Part shown: positions 1 to 8,446 of the stretch, piece after piece
Layout: each line of letters begins with the position of its first letter
Position numbering within the stretch: the stretch's first letter is position 1
Source of the DNA: Halomonas sp. THAF5a
Lineage (GTDB): Bacteria; Pseudomonadota; Gammaproteobacteria; Pseudomonadales; Halomonadaceae
Direction of reading: 5' to 3'
NCBI RefSeq assembly: GCF_009363755.1
Contig: NZ_CP045417.1
Coordinates: 2,790,001 to 2,854,000, forward strand
Length of the DNA stretch: 64,000 bases
Program-made: the position numbers and the translations under genes
Notes under the pieces: model-generated
Database searches by the model: none
Seen by the model: the letters and a program-made list of their open reading frames with translations, nothing else
What the model was told of the DNA's origin: nothing

Positions 1-149
1 GCGGTGCCGTGGCCATAGTGCAGGCCGGCCAGGTGGAACTCGCTGGCGGCCCAGCGCAGGCAGTCGCGAAGGGTGATCAGACCGTCGCTTAAGGCCTCGT
101 CGCTGAGCACGAGGGTGGACGTAGAGGCATCGGGGAGAGAGTCGGCCAC
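1..149 (-). CDS. prmB: Ribosomal protein uL3 glutamine methyltransferase, N-terminal fragment
   Basis: The 5' end of a minus-strand gene that runs off the left edge. About 49 residues are visible, from a GTG start at 149 preceded by AGGAAG. The stretch LRDCLRWAASEF followed by a GHGT motif matches the start of PrmB, the SAM-dependent enzyme that methylates a glutamine of ribosomal protein L3. The catalytic NPPY motif would lie outside the window. The divergent neighbour is smrB, the same pairing as in many gammaproteobacteria, which supports the call. The family is known; the assignment of this fragment rests on a short N-terminus plus context. Confidence 0.8.
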   Translation of the reverse strand, partial: MADSLPDASTSTLVLSDEALSDGLITLRDCLRWAASEFHLAGLHYGHGT

Positions 150-209
150 GGAGCTTCCTGGTGTCGAGGGGTTCGGGGTGACGACCCCAGATTGTAACCG
201 GGCCCGCGG

Positions 210-237
210 TTCACAGCCACGGCTGGGGCGGTATACT
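210..237 (+). promoter_or_regulatory. Probable sigma-70 promoter of smrB
   Basis: TTCACA at 210-215 and TATACT at 232-237 are separated by 16 bases and lie about 30 bases upstream of the smrB ATG at 267. Both hexamers are close to the sigma-70 consensus. Seen in sequence only; no transcript evidence. Confidence 0.45.
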
Positions 238-266
238 GGCGGCTCGCTCCTTCACCCGATGGTCCC

Positions 267-845
267 ATGAGTCGAGATCGCCACGTCCCGGACGACGACG
301 AGATCAACGCCTTCCGCCAGGCCCTCCGCGAGGCCGGCGTGCGCCCCATTGCCAGCAACCGGGCCGATCCCGGGCGCCGGCGCCGGGGCGATACGGCCGC
401 GGCGGAGCGGCGCGCGGCCGCCACCACGGTCGCCGACGACCTCGCCGGCGGCGGGCGCACCTCGGATGGCCGGGTGGAACCGGTACGCCCCTCGGAGTTC
501 CTCGACTTCGCCCTCCCCGACCTGCCCTGGCGCACCCGCCAGCAGCTCAAGCGCGGCCAGCTCGCCTGGGAGGCGGGGCTCGACCTGCATGGCCACACCC
601 TGGAGGAGGCCCGGGAGGAGCTCGAGGCCTTCCTGCGCGACGCCGCCGACCGCCGCCGACGCTGCGTGCTGGTGGTCCACGGCAAGGCCTGGGGCAGCAC
701 CCGCGACTACCCGGTGATCAAGAGCCACGTGAATGCCTGGCTGCGCGAGTGGCCCAGCGTGCTGGCCTTCTGCTCGGCCACCGCCATCGACGGCGGCACC
801 GGGGCGGTCTATGTGCTGCTGCGCCGGCGCGGCAGCGAGGCCTGA
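267..845 (+). CDS. smrB: Smr-domain endonuclease SmrB
   Basis: A 192-residue protein with a variable basic N-terminal half and a C-terminal Smr domain. The domain shows the DLHGHT motif near residue 108 (LDxH-type catalytic element) and VVHGKAWGS near 136. In E. coli SmrB is a ribosome-collision nuclease that cleaves mRNA between stalled ribosomes; that role is assumed here from family membership. The HGK segment departs slightly from the common HGKG/HGHG form but keeps the His-Gly. Divergent from prmB as in E. coli (prmB/yfcN), which favours SmrB over other Smr proteins. The start at 267 follows a plausible promoter, and the length is normal for the family. Confidence 0.87.
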   Translation: MSRDRHVPDDDEINAFRQALREAGVRPIASNRADPGRRRRGDTAAAERRAAATTVADDLAGGGRTSDGRVEPVRPSEFLDFALPDLPWRTRQQLKRGQLAWEAGLDLHGHTLEEAREELEAFLRDAADRRRRCVLVVHGKAWGSTRDYPVIKSHVNAWLREWPSVLAFCSATAIDGGTGAVYVLLRRRGSEA

Positions 846-881
846 GCGGCTCACCGCCGGCCCGCGACCCGCCATTCTCCC

Positions 882-2024
882 TCAGGACGGCGCCGGCTCC
901 TCGCCGGTTTCCTCGCCGGCGGCTTCCCCGGCGCCTTCGTCCGTGTCATCGCCCGTCGGTTCGACGACGATCGCCTGATCGCCCCAGCCCGGATGGGTCA
1001 GCCCCTCGAAGCGGTCCAGGGCATCCACCGCCAGGTGGCGGCCGAGGCTGATCAGGGCCTCGGCGCGGTGGAACTCGTAGGCACCGCACACCGTCTTGGG
1101 CACCTCGATCAGCACGTCCGGCGGATAGCCCGCCACCTTGTACTTGGCGAGCGCCGCCTGGGTGATGTCGAAGGAGGCCAGCACCATGTCCAGGCGTCCC
1201 CACTCCCGGCGATCGCGCTCCAGGGCCTCGTCCAGCTGGCTCTTCTTGCCGCCGCCCCGGGCCGCGCCGCCGTGGCCATTGCCGTTGGGGGCACCCAGGC
1301 CGTCGAAGAGCCGACGGGCGGCCCCGCGCACCCCGTCGATCCAGCTGGCGAAGTCGACGCCACCGGCGTCGCGGGCCTGCTCCCGCGCCTGCTCCTCGGC
1401 CGCCTCGTCGGGGGGCAGCAGCTCCTCCAGGCTCACCGGCCGCGGACTGTGGGCGGTGACGTTGACCGCCATCACGAAGTCGGCCTGGGCCGACACCGTG
1501 GGAATGATCGGCAGCGGGTTGAGCAGGCCGCCGTCCACCAGCACCTGGTCGCCGCGGTGCACCGGAGTGATCACCCCGGGCACGGCGATGGAGGCACGGA
1601 TCGCCTCGAGCAGCGCGCCGCTCTGGAACCACACCTCGCGCTGGCGGGTCAGGTCGGTGGCCACGGTGGTCACGGCGATGTCCAGGTCCTCGATGCGGAT
1701 ATCGTCGATCAGGCTCTCGAGCTTGCTCATCACCTTGTTGGCGCGCATCGCGCCCATCGGGCTCCAGGTGACGTCGACCAGCCGCAGCACGTCGAAGTAG
1801 TCGAGCTGGCAGACCCAGTCGCGGTAGGCGGCGAGCTGGCCCGCCGCATAGACCCCGCCCACCAGGGCCCCCATGGAGCAGCCCGAGACCGCCACCACGC
1901 GATAGCCGCGGGCCTCGAGCTCCTCGATCACGCCGATATGGGCATAACCCCGCGCGCCTCCGCTGCCGAGCACCAGGGCGACCGTCTTGTCGCGGGGGCT
2001 GGCGACCCGCTGCTGTGGATTCAC
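882..2024 (-). CDS. Patatin-like phospholipase (RssA-type)
   Basis: A 380-residue cytosolic patatin domain protein. The oxyanion loop GSGGARG is at residues 20-26, the nucleophile elbow GCSMG is at 48-52 (Ser50), and the DGG motif with the dyad aspartate is at 164-166. A full Ser-Asp dyad is therefore present. Residues after about 200 form a proline- and glycine-rich linker and a C-terminal region without a recognised fold, ending in an acidic tail. The GTG start at 2024 overlaps the stop of the upstream hydrolase (GTGA), suggesting translational coupling. The substrate is unknown; the family hydrolyses acyl esters of lipids. Confidence 0.85.
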   Translation of the reverse strand: MNPQQRVASPRDKTVALVLGSGGARGYAHIGVIEELEARGYRVVAVSGCSMGALVGGVYAAGQLAAYRDWVCQLDYFDVLRLVDVTWSPMGAMRANKVMSKLESLIDDIRIEDLDIAVTTVATDLTRQREVWFQSGALLEAIRASIAVPGVITPVHRGDQVLVDGGLLNPLPIIPTVSAQADFVMAVNVTAHSPRPVSLEELLPPDEAAEEQAREQARDAGGVDFASWIDGVRGAARRLFDGLGAPNGNGHGGAARGGGKKSQLDEALERDRREWGRLDMVLASFDITQAALAKYKVAGYPPDVLIEVPKTVCGAYEFHRAEALISLGRHLAVDALDRFEGLTHPGWGDQAIVVEPTGDDTDEGAGEAAGEETGEEPAPS

Positions 2025-2974
2025 GATCCGCCCTCCCTCTCGTGCCGGCGGTCATGAAGGGGCTCGTGCGCCCCCTCGAGGACCGACCAGTCGGCGATGG
2101 CACGGGCCACCTCACCCGCGGCCGCCGGCTCCAGGTGAAGGTGATGCCCTCCCGGCAGCACCCGACGCGTGAGATGCGCCACCTCGCCCCGCACCCGGCG
2201 CGCCCGCGGCCGGTCGCCGAGGATCCCGGTCGTGCCCTCCACCAGCAGCACCGGGCACTCGAGCGCGCGGAGCATGGCGTCGAGCTGCTCGGGACAGAGC
2301 CGCACCGGCGAGGGACGCAGCAGGCGCGCATCGGTGCGCAACCGGACCCGCCCGCCGGACACGTCCTCGAGGTTGCGCCGCATCAGCGGGCGCGCCGTCT
2401 CGGCATCGATGGGCGTCGCCCCGCCGGCGACCCGCGCCGCCACGGCGGCCTCGCTATCAGGATAGCTCGGTGCCCGGGTGCCCGAGGCGCTCGCTGCCCG
2501 GGTCCGGGCGCGCCGCACGGCCAGCAGCCCCTTGCGCAGCTGGACCGGGGCCTCCTCGGCCTCGGTGGTCACCGCGCCCAGGCCATCGATCAGCACCAGT
2601 CGCTCGACCCGTTCGGGCAGCGCGGCCGCGGCAAGGCCGGCCACCCCGGCGCCCATGGAGTGGGCCAGCAGGGTCGGCCGCGCCAGCTCGAGGGCGTCGG
2701 CGACGTCGAGCAGGTCGTGGACGTAGTCCCACAGCGCATAGCCCCCCTCGCGATGCGCCGACAGGCCGTGGCCGGCGAAGTCGAGGGCCACCACGCGGAT
2801 GCCCAGGCGCTCGACCAGCCGCGGGGCCAGGCGCGAGAAGCTGGCGGCGTTGTCGAGCCAGCCGTGCAGGGCCAGCCAGGTGGGCGCCCCGGGTTCACCC
2901 CAGGAGAGCGCGGCCAGGCGTCCGTCGCAGAGGCTCAGGGAGCGGGGAGCAGGAGGAGCGTACGAGGCACTCAT
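2021..2974 (-). CDS. Alpha/beta hydrolase (first of tandem pair)
   Basis: A 317-residue alpha/beta hydrolase-fold protein. The HGWLDN oxyanion segment is at residues 37-42, the nucleophile lies in AHSMG (Ser106), and a GGHH motif near the C-terminus supplies the catalytic histidine. The start at 2974 is chosen because the ATG overlaps the stop of the upstream gene (ATGA). The arrangement HGW-LDN with an aspartate in DFAGHG resembles serine esterases and MhpC-like enzymes. No substrate can be read from sequence. It forms a tightly overlapping three-gene unit with the patatin protein and the second hydrolase. Confidence 0.82.
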   Translation of the reverse strand: MSASYAPPAPRSLSLCDGRLAALSWGEPGAPTWLALHGWLDNAASFSRLAPRLVERLGIRVVALDFAGHGLSAHREGGYALWDYVHDLLDVADALELARPTLLAHSMGAGVAGLAAAALPERVERLVLIDGLGAVTTEAEEAPVQLRKGLLAVRRARTRAASASGTRAPSYPDSEAAVAARVAGGATPIDAETARPLMRRNLEDVSGGRVRLRTDARLLRPSPVRLCPEQLDAMLRALECPVLLVEGTTGILGDRPRARRVRGEVAHLTRRVLPGGHHLHLEPAAAGEVARAIADWSVLEGAHEPLHDRRHEREGGS

Positions 2975-3786
2975 GAGGCGCGCCCCAGCAGGTCGTCGAG
3001 CATCGCCAGCAGCGCCGTACGGGTCGCCTCGGGAACCTCCATGGGGAACATGTGCCCGCCCGGGACCTCGGCGACGCGCACCCCGCGGCGCTGCAGCCGG
3101 CGCCGGCGATGGGGGGTGAGCACCCGGGACTCGCTGCCCGCGAGCACGCCCAAGGGGACCCGGGCCCGGGCGGGCAGGTCGTCGAGGTGATCGGGCAGGT
3201 GGCGGAAGATCTGCACCTCGATGTCGGGGTCGTAGACCAGCACCACGCGGCCATCGTCGAGCGTCCGCGTGCCGGCGTCCACGTAGTCCTGGAGGGCCCG
3301 GTCGGTGAAGCCGCGAAACAGCCCCCGGCGTCGCAGGTACTCGACCATCGCCTCGCGGCTGGGCCAGGTGTCGCGCCGCCCGAGGGTGCGGCCGGCCGGC
3401 GTGACGCGATCGGCCAGCTTCAGCCGCTTGGCGGCCTTCATCACCAGGGCATCCAGGCCGAGCATCAGCGGCGGGTCGAGCATCACCACGCCGTGGAAGC
3501 GCTCGGGCGCGCGCTCGGCCGCCATGGCCATCAGCACCCCGCCCATGGAGTGTCCGACGCCGACGACCGGTCCGGGGCGCTCGGCGAGATGCGCGAGGAG
3601 CTCGTCGCGCAGGGCCAGCCAGTTGTGCCCTACCGGAAAGTCGGGGTGATGGCCGAGGCGCTCCAGCGGGTGCACGTCGAAGCGCTCGGCCAGCGGCGCC
3701 AGGAAGCTGCGGTAGCTCTGGCCCGGGAAGCCGTTGGCATGGGCGAAGACGAGGGGGAGACGCGGGGTCGAGTCGGATCGAGGCAT
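2971..3786 (-). CDS. Alpha/beta hydrolase (second of tandem pair)
   Basis: A 271-residue alpha/beta hydrolase. It shows HANGF at residues 16-20 in place of the usual HG oxyanion motif, the nucleophile elbow GHSMGG with Ser80, and a C-terminal PGGHMFP segment carrying the catalytic His. The HANGFP variant is typical of a proteobacterial esterase/lipase-like subfamily. It is the first gene of the unit that continues with another hydrolase and a patatin, each overlapping the next by 4 bases, so the three are probably co-translated. No signal peptide is visible. Function beyond ester hydrolysis is not inferable. Confidence 0.83.
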   Translation of the reverse strand: MPRSDSTPRLPLVFAHANGFPGQSYRSFLAPLAERFDVHPLERLGHHPDFPVGHNWLALRDELLAHLAERPGPVVGVGHSMGGVLMAMAAERAPERFHGVVMLDPPLMLGLDALVMKAAKRLKLADRVTPAGRTLGRRDTWPSREAMVEYLRRRGLFRGFTDRALQDYVDAGTRTLDDGRVVLVYDPDIEVQIFRHLPDHLDDLPARARVPLGVLAGSESRVLTPHRRRRLQRRGVRVAEVPGGHMFPMEVPEATRTALLAMLDDLLGRAS

Positions 3787-3899
3787 GGAGGCTCCTTGGG
3801 GACAGCCGGCCGGTGCCCTTCTGGCGATAGCAGGCTAACGGGATTACCATGGTTCGCCAAGTCGTCCCCTGGCGGCAACCCCACAGAGAGGAGCTTACC

Positions 3900-4004
3900 T
3901 TGGCCGATTCCCGCAAGCCCAGCCGCGATACCCGCGCCCGCAACCGGGTATTCTTCGTCACCGTGATCAGCGCCGTGATCGTCGGCCTCTGGCTGGCACG
4001 CTAG
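3900..4004 (+). CDS. 34-residue single-span membrane peptide, TTG start
   Basis: A very short reading frame starting at TTG 3900 with GAGAGGAG about 8 bases upstream and ending at TAG 4002-4004. The product has a basic, hydrophilic N-terminal half (MADSRKPSRDTRARNR) and a C-terminal hydrophobic span (residues about 18-32), giving an N-in single-span protein. The AEC permease start lies 3 bases after its stop, so it is probably translated together with that gene. It could be a small partner of the permease or only a leader peptide. No family recognised. The support is the good ribosome-binding site and the clean membrane topology. Confidence 0.5.
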   Translation: MADSRKPSRDTRARNRVFFVTVISAVIVGLWLAR

Positions 4005-4007
4005 GCC

Positions 4008-4955
4008 ATGGGGCTTTCGGCGCTCTTCCTCGAGACCCTCGAGATCACCCTGCCGGTCTTCGCGATGGTCTTTCTGGGCCTCATCTTGAAGCGACTGCGC
4101 TGGATCGACCCACCCTTCGTGTCGACCGCGTCGCTGTTGGTGTTCCGCGGCACCATGCCGGCGTTGATCTTCCTGAGCATCATTCGTGCCGACCTGGAGA
4201 CCAGCCTCGACCCGGCCCTGCTCGGCTTCTACGCCCTGGCGACGCTCGCCAGCGTCCTCTTCTGCTGGGGCTGGGCGACCCTGCGGGTGCCCTCCCGGGA
4301 GCGCGGGGTCTATATCCAGGGGGCCTTTCGCGGCAACTGCGGCATCGTCGGCCTGGCACTCGCCGCCGGCATGTACGGCGACGTCGGCCTCTCCACCGGC
4401 AGCCTGCTGCTGGGGGTGGTGATCCTGACCTACAACACCTGCTCGGTGATCGTGCTGACGGCATTCCAGCCGGATCAGCGCGCCGACTGGCGCCATATGC
4501 TGCGCCAGATCGCCACCAACCCGCTGATCCTGTCGGTGGCCGCGGCCGTGCCGGTGGCGGCCTCGGGCTGGACGCTGCCCGGCTGGCTGGCCACCTCCGG
4601 CGACTACTTCGCCTCGCTGACCCTGCCGCTGGCGCTGATCTGCATCGGGGCCACGCTCTCGTTTCGCGAGGTGCGCCACTCCGGGCGCCTGGCGTTCGGG
4701 GCCAGCCTGCTGAAGATGGTCACCCTACCGGCGCTCTGCACCGGGGCGGCCTGGCTGGTGGGCTTCGAGGGGCCGGCGCTGGGGGTGATGTTCCTGTTCT
4801 TCGCCAGTCCCACGGCCGCCGCCGCCTTCGTGATGGCCAAGGCGATGGGCGCCAACGCTCCCCTCACCGCCAATATCATTGCCCTGACCACCCTGACGGC
4901 CAGCCTGACGATCACCCTGGGCGCCTTCGGCCTGACCGCCGCCGGCGTGATCTAG
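4008..4955 (+). CDS. AEC-family permease (auxin efflux carrier-type)
   Basis: A 315-residue integral membrane protein with about ten predicted spans arranged as two five-helix halves, the layout of AEC transporters. The hydrophobic N-terminus ETLEITLPVFAMVFLGL and the internal FRGNCGIVGLALA segment (a conserved AEC signature region in the crossover helix) support the family. Characterised members such as MdcF and MleP carry dicarboxylates like malonate or malate; the substrate here is not inferable. It starts 3 bases after the 34-residue peptide and is convergent with the next gene, 18 bases away. Confidence 0.84.
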   Translation: MGLSALFLETLEITLPVFAMVFLGLILKRLRWIDPPFVSTASLLVFRGTMPALIFLSIIRADLETSLDPALLGFYALATLASVLFCWGWATLRVPSRERGVYIQGAFRGNCGIVGLALAAGMYGDVGLSTGSLLLGVVILTYNTCSVIVLTAFQPDQRADWRHMLRQIATNPLILSVAAAVPVAASGWTLPGWLATSGDYFASLTLPLALICIGATLSFREVRHSGRLAFGASLLKMVTLPALCTGAAWLVGFEGPALGVMFLFFASPTAAAAFVMAKAMGANAPLTANIIALTTLTASLTITLGAFGLTAAGVI

Positions 4956-4973
4956 GGGAGCACCCGGCGTCGC

Positions 4974-5294
4974 TCAGGCGGTGCCGCGCGCCTCGGTGCC
5001 CTCGACCACCTCGAACTGCTCGATGCCGCCGCCCTCGGCGGTGGCCTCGGCCGGCAAGGGGTTGGCGTGGGCACGCTTGAAGTCGTCGCTGCCGACCCAG
5101 GCGCGGAAGGCGTCCTGGCTTTCCCACTCCGTCTCCACCACGTAGGGCGCCTGGTTGCCCCGGGGGCGCAGCACCCGCATGGCCCTGAACCCCGGCTGGC
5201 TGTCGATCTCCCCGGCCCGAGCCCGGAAGCGCGCCTCGAACTCGTCCTCGAAGCCCGGATTCACGTGGATGCGATTGGTGACGATATAGCTCAC
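4974..5294 (-). CDS. ABM-domain protein, putative heme-degrading monooxygenase
   Basis: A 106-residue dimeric alpha-beta barrel (antibiotic biosynthesis monooxygenase) protein. It shows the family pattern of an N-terminal strand (IVTNRIHVNPG), a central GFRAMRVLRP and VVETEWESQDAFRAWVGS, which corresponds to the W.s...F..W..S block of IsdG/HmoB-like proteins. Such proteins cleave heme or act as quinol monooxygenases; the substrate is not certain. The GTG start at 5294 follows AGGAGG and overlaps the stop of the sixA-like gene (GTGA). Probably co-transcribed with gpsA and sixA. Confidence 0.72.
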   Translation of the reverse strand: MSYIVTNRIHVNPGFEDEFEARFRARAGEIDSQPGFRAMRVLRPRGNQAPYVVETEWESQDAFRAWVGSDDFKRAHANPLPAEATAEGGGIEQFEVVEGTEARGTA

Positions 5295-5794
5295 GGGACC
5301 TCCTGGTCGTTGATGTCGGCGGGCGTGGTGAAGCGCGCCAGGCGGGCGCAGCCCGCGGCGCGCACCTCGGCCGTGAGCTCGGCCACGGCGGCCGTGGCGA
5401 AGCCGGGGCCGCGCTCGGGGCGGCCCTCCACCAGCAGCCCGGTGAGGGCGGCGACCAGCGGCATGTGGCTGACCAGCATCAGCGGGCGGTCGTCGGGCGC
5501 GTCGAGCAGCCAGTCGATCACCGCGCCGGGCGGGTCGTCCGGGGTGATCCGCGCCAGGGTCTCGACCTCGAGGCCCAGCGGCGCGGCGATCCGCGCCGCG
5601 GTCTGCCGGGCGCGCCGGTAGGGACTCGCCACCAGGCGCAGGCGGGCGAGATCGAGGTCGGCACGGGCGGCGAGCCAGCGGCCCATGCGCTCGGCCTCCT
5701 GCTCGCCGCGGGCGGTGAGGACGCGCTCGACATCCGGCGCGCCGGGCGCGGCCTCGCCGTGGCGCATGATCAGCAGGCGTTCGGCGCCGGTCAT
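5291..5794 (-). CDS. sixA: Phosphohistidine phosphatase SixA-like
   Basis: A 167-residue histidine-phosphatase superfamily protein. The RHG catalytic motif is LIMRHGEA at residues 8-15, and the second histidine is in LVSHMPLV near 110. E. coli SixA removes phosphate from phosphohistidine, in particular on the nitrogen PTS protein NPr; that role is inferred by family. The start at 5794 overlaps the gpsA stop by 4 bases (ATGA), and gpsA-sixA is a common gammaproteobacterial pair. Length is typical (about 160). Confidence 0.84.
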   Translation of the reverse strand: MTGAERLLIMRHGEAAPGAPDVERVLTARGEQEAERMGRWLAARADLDLARLRLVASPYRRARQTAARIAAPLGLEVETLARITPDDPPGAVIDWLLDAPDDRPLMLVSHMPLVAALTGLLVEGRPERGPGFATAAVAELTAEVRAAGCARLARFTTPADINDQEVP

Positions 5795-6855
5795 GCCGCC
5801 CCCCCGCCGTCGCGGCGATCCTGGCGGACGTCGGCCCGCGGCAGCACGAACTCCACGTCGCTGCTCTGCTCGCCCTGCATCAGCAGCCGCGCCATCTCCC
5901 GGGCCGGCACGCCCGCGAACAGCACCTGGTAGAGCCCCTCGGCCAGCGGCATGTAGACGCCGTCCTCGCGGGCCTTGTCGCGCACCAGGCGCACGGTGTT
6001 GACCCCCTCGGCCACCTGGCCCAGGGCCTCGACGGCCTGGTCGAGGGTGCGCCCCTCGCCCAGGGCCTGACCGACGCGGTAGTTGCGCGAGAGCGCCGAG
6101 GAGCAGGTGACGATCAGGTCGCCGACGCCGGCGAGCCCCAGGAAGGTCATGGGGTTGGCGCCCTGGTTCACCGCGAAGCGGCTCATCTCGGCCAGCGCCC
6201 GGGTCATCAGCATGCTGCGGGTGTTCTCGCCCATGCCCAGCGCCGCCGCCATCCCGGCGGCGATGGCGTAGATGTTCTTGAGCGCCCCGCCCAGCTCCAC
6301 GCCGAAGCGGTCGTTGCTCGCGTAGACCCGGAAGTAGTCGCAGCCCAGCGCGGTCTGCACCCGGGTGCGGGTCTCGGCGTCGTCGCTGGCGATCACCGTG
6401 GCGGTGAGCTGCTTCTGGGCGATCTCCGAGGCGAGGTTCGGCCCCGAGATCACGCCGATGTGCGCGAACCCGGTCTCTTCCTCGAGGAGCTCGCTCATCA
6501 GCTTGAAGCCCTCCTCCTGGATACCCTTGGTGGTGCTGACCAGGATCTGGCCCGCGTCGAGCCAGGGGCGCGCCTGGCGCACCACCTCGCGGAAGGCCTT
6601 GGAGGGAATCGACACCAGCACAAGCTCGGCGCCCTCGAGCACCTCGCCCATGGCGGTGGAGGCCACCACCGCAGGGTTGATGGCGTAGTCGGGGAGGTAG
6701 CGGCCGTTGCGGTGCTCGCGGTTGATCTGCGCCGCCAGTTCGGGGTCGCGCAGCCACTGGCGCACCTCGGCCCCGTTGTCGGCGGCGATGCTCGCAAGCG
6801 CGGTGCCGAAGCTGCCACCGCCGAGCACCGCCACGCGCATGGGTTGGTCTGACAT
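5791..6855 (-). CDS. gpsA: Glycerol-3-phosphate dehydrogenase [NAD(P)+]
   Basis: A 354-residue cytosolic enzyme that reduces dihydroxyacetone phosphate to sn-glycerol-3-phosphate for phospholipid synthesis. The dinucleotide-binding motif [10 protein letters not shown] is near residue 11, the conserved [10 protein letters not shown] near 80, the STTKGIQ and SGPNLASEI segments lie in the middle, and the [15 protein letters not shown] block with catalytic lysine follows. The start [13 protein letters not shown] at 6855 is chosen for normal alignment with the family; frame-open sequence upstream is ignored. First gene of gpsA-sixA-ABM. Confidence 0.95.
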   Translation of the reverse strand: MSDQPMRVAVLGGGSFGTALASIAADNGAEVRQWLRDPELAAQINREHRNGRYLPDYAINPAVVASTAMGEVLEGAELVLVSIPSKAFREVVRQARPWLDAGQILVSTTKGIQEEGFKLMSELLEEETGFAHIGVISGPNLASEIAQKQLTATVIASDDAETRTRVQTALGCDYFRVYASNDRFGVELGGALKNIYAIAAGMAAALGMGENTRSMLMTRALAEMSRFAVNQGANPMTFLGLAGVGDLIVTCSSALSRNYRVGQALGEGRTLDQAVEALGQVAEGVNTVRLVRDKAREDGVYMPLAEGLYQVLFAGVPAREMARLLMQGEQSSDVEFVLPRADVRQDRRDGGGAA

Positions 6856-6893
6856 GATCGCCCCGGGAAGCTGAATGGAGAGGGGATTGTAAC

Positions 6894-6985
6894 GAAAAAA
6901 CGCCCCGTGAAGGGGCGTCTCGATGGCGCGCCTCGACGCGCCGGCACTCCACGCCACCCGAGCCGACGGGCGGCTCGGGCGGACG
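6894..6985 (-). terminator. Terminator of the pntAB operon
   Basis: Just past the pntB stop, a stem GACGCCCC-TTCAC-GGGGCGT on the minus strand is followed by a run of six T (the AAAAAA at about 6896-6901 on the plus strand). A second stem, CCGAGCCG/CGGCTCGG, lies at about 6958-6979. Intrinsic terminator geometry for minus-strand transcription. Confidence 0.75.
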
Positions 6986-6987
6986 GG

Positions 6988-8430
6988 TCAGTCGATCAGG
7001 TGCAGCAGCGAGTCGATGCTCGACCTAGCATCGCCGTAGAACATCCGAGTGTTCTCCTTGAAGAACAGCGGGTTCTCGATGCCGGAGTAGCCGGTCCCCT
7101 GGCCGCGCTTGCAGACGAACACCTGCTTGGACTCCCACACCTTGAGCACCGGCATGCCGGCGATCGGGCTGTTGGGATCCTCCTGGGCCGCAGGGTTGAC
7201 GATGTCGTTGGAGCCGATGACGATCACCACGTCGGTGGAGGCGAAGTCATCGTTGATCTCGTCCATCTCCAGCACGATGTCGTAGGGCACCTTGGCCTCG
7301 GCCAGCAGCACGTTCATGTGCCCCGGCAGGCGGCCGGCGACCGGGTGGATGCCGAAGCGCACCTCCTTGCCGGCGGCCCGCAGCTTGCGGGTCAGCTCGC
7401 TGACCGCGTTCTGGGCCTGGGCCACCGCCATGCCGTAGCCCGGCACGATGATCACGCTATCGGCGTCGTTCAGCGCGCTGGAGACGCCGCCGGCGTCGAT
7501 GGCCACCTGCTCGCCCTCGATCTCCGCCGCCGGGCCCTGGCTGCCGCCGAAGCCGCCCAGGATGACGTTGATGAAGTTGCGGTTCATCGCCTTGCACATG
7601 ATGTACGACAGGATCGCGCCCGAGGAGCCCACCAGGGCGCCGGTGACGATCAGCAGGTCGTTGGAGAGCGTGAAGCCGATGGCCGCCGCGGCCCAGCCGG
7701 AATAGCTGTTGAGCATCGACACCACCACCGGCATGTCGGCGCCGCCGATGCCCATGATCAGGTGGTAGCCGATGAAGAAGGCCAGGGCCGCCAGCACCAG
7801 CAGGGTCCAGAAGCCGGCGCCGTTGAGGTAGAGGATGGCCAGCAGCAGCGAGAGCGCCGCCGCACCGGCATTGAGCAGGTGCCCGCCGGGCAGCTGCCTG
7901 GGCTTGCCGTCCACCTTGCCGGCGAGCTTGCCGAAGGCGATCACGGAGCCCGTGAAGGTCACCGCGCCGATGAAGATGCCCAGCACCACCTCGACCTGCA
8001 GGAAGGTCAGCTCGGCCGGGGTCTTCTCCGCCACCAGGGCGGCGAAGGCCGAGAACTCCTGGGAGCTGGCCTCGATGGCGCGGGCCGCCATCACCCGGCG
8101 CCGCTCCAGGTCGGCATTCCAGGCCACGAACACCGCGGCCAGGCCCACGAAGCTGTGCAGCGCCGCCACCAGCTGGGGCATCTCGGTCATGTCGACCTTG
8201 CCGGCCACGTAGACGCCGATGCCGGCCCCGATGGCCATCATCGGGATCATCCACCAGTAGCCGCCGATGCCCGGCCCGAAGGCGGTGAAGAAGACCGCCA
8301 CCGCCATGCCGACGATGCCGTACCAGACGGCGCGCTTGGCCTTCTCCTGGTTACTCAGTCCCCCCAGCGAGAGGATGAACAGTACACTTGCCGCGATCGC
8401 CGCGGCAGAAACGAATCCTTGACCCAACAT
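6988..8430 (-). CDS. pntB: NAD(P) transhydrogenase subunit beta
   Basis: A 480-residue subunit of the proton-translocating transhydrogenase (NADH + NADP+ to NAD+ + NADPH). The N-terminal half has eight or nine membrane helices; the C-terminal domain III binds NADP(H) and shows the [15 protein letters not shown] fingerprint near residue 325, the [22 protein letters not shown] block, and the C-terminal [16 protein letters not shown] region. Starts 16 bases after pntA. Length is close to E. coli PntB (462). Complete. Confidence 0.96.
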   Translation of the reverse strand: MLGQGFVSAAAIAASVLFILSLGGLSNQEKAKRAVWYGIVGMAVAVFFTAFGPGIGGYWWMIPMMAIGAGIGVYVAGKVDMTEMPQLVAALHSFVGLAAVFVAWNADLERRRVMAARAIEASSQEFSAFAALVAEKTPAELTFLQVEVVLGIFIGAVTFTGSVIAFGKLAGKVDGKPRQLPGGHLLNAGAAALSLLLAILYLNGAGFWTLLVLAALAFFIGYHLIMGIGGADMPVVVSMLNSYSGWAAAAIGFTLSNDLLIVTGALVGSSGAILSYIMCKAMNRNFINVILGGFGGSQGPAAEIEGEQVAIDAGGVSSALNDADSVIIVPGYGMAVAQAQNAVSELTRKLRAAGKEVRFGIHPVAGRLPGHMNVLLAEAKVPYDIVLEMDEINDDFASTDVVIVIGSNDIVNPAAQEDPNSPIAGMPVLKVWESKQVFVCKRGQGTGYSGIENPLFFKENTRMFYGDARSSIDSLLHLID

Positions 8431-8446
8431 GTCGTCTCTCCGCCGC

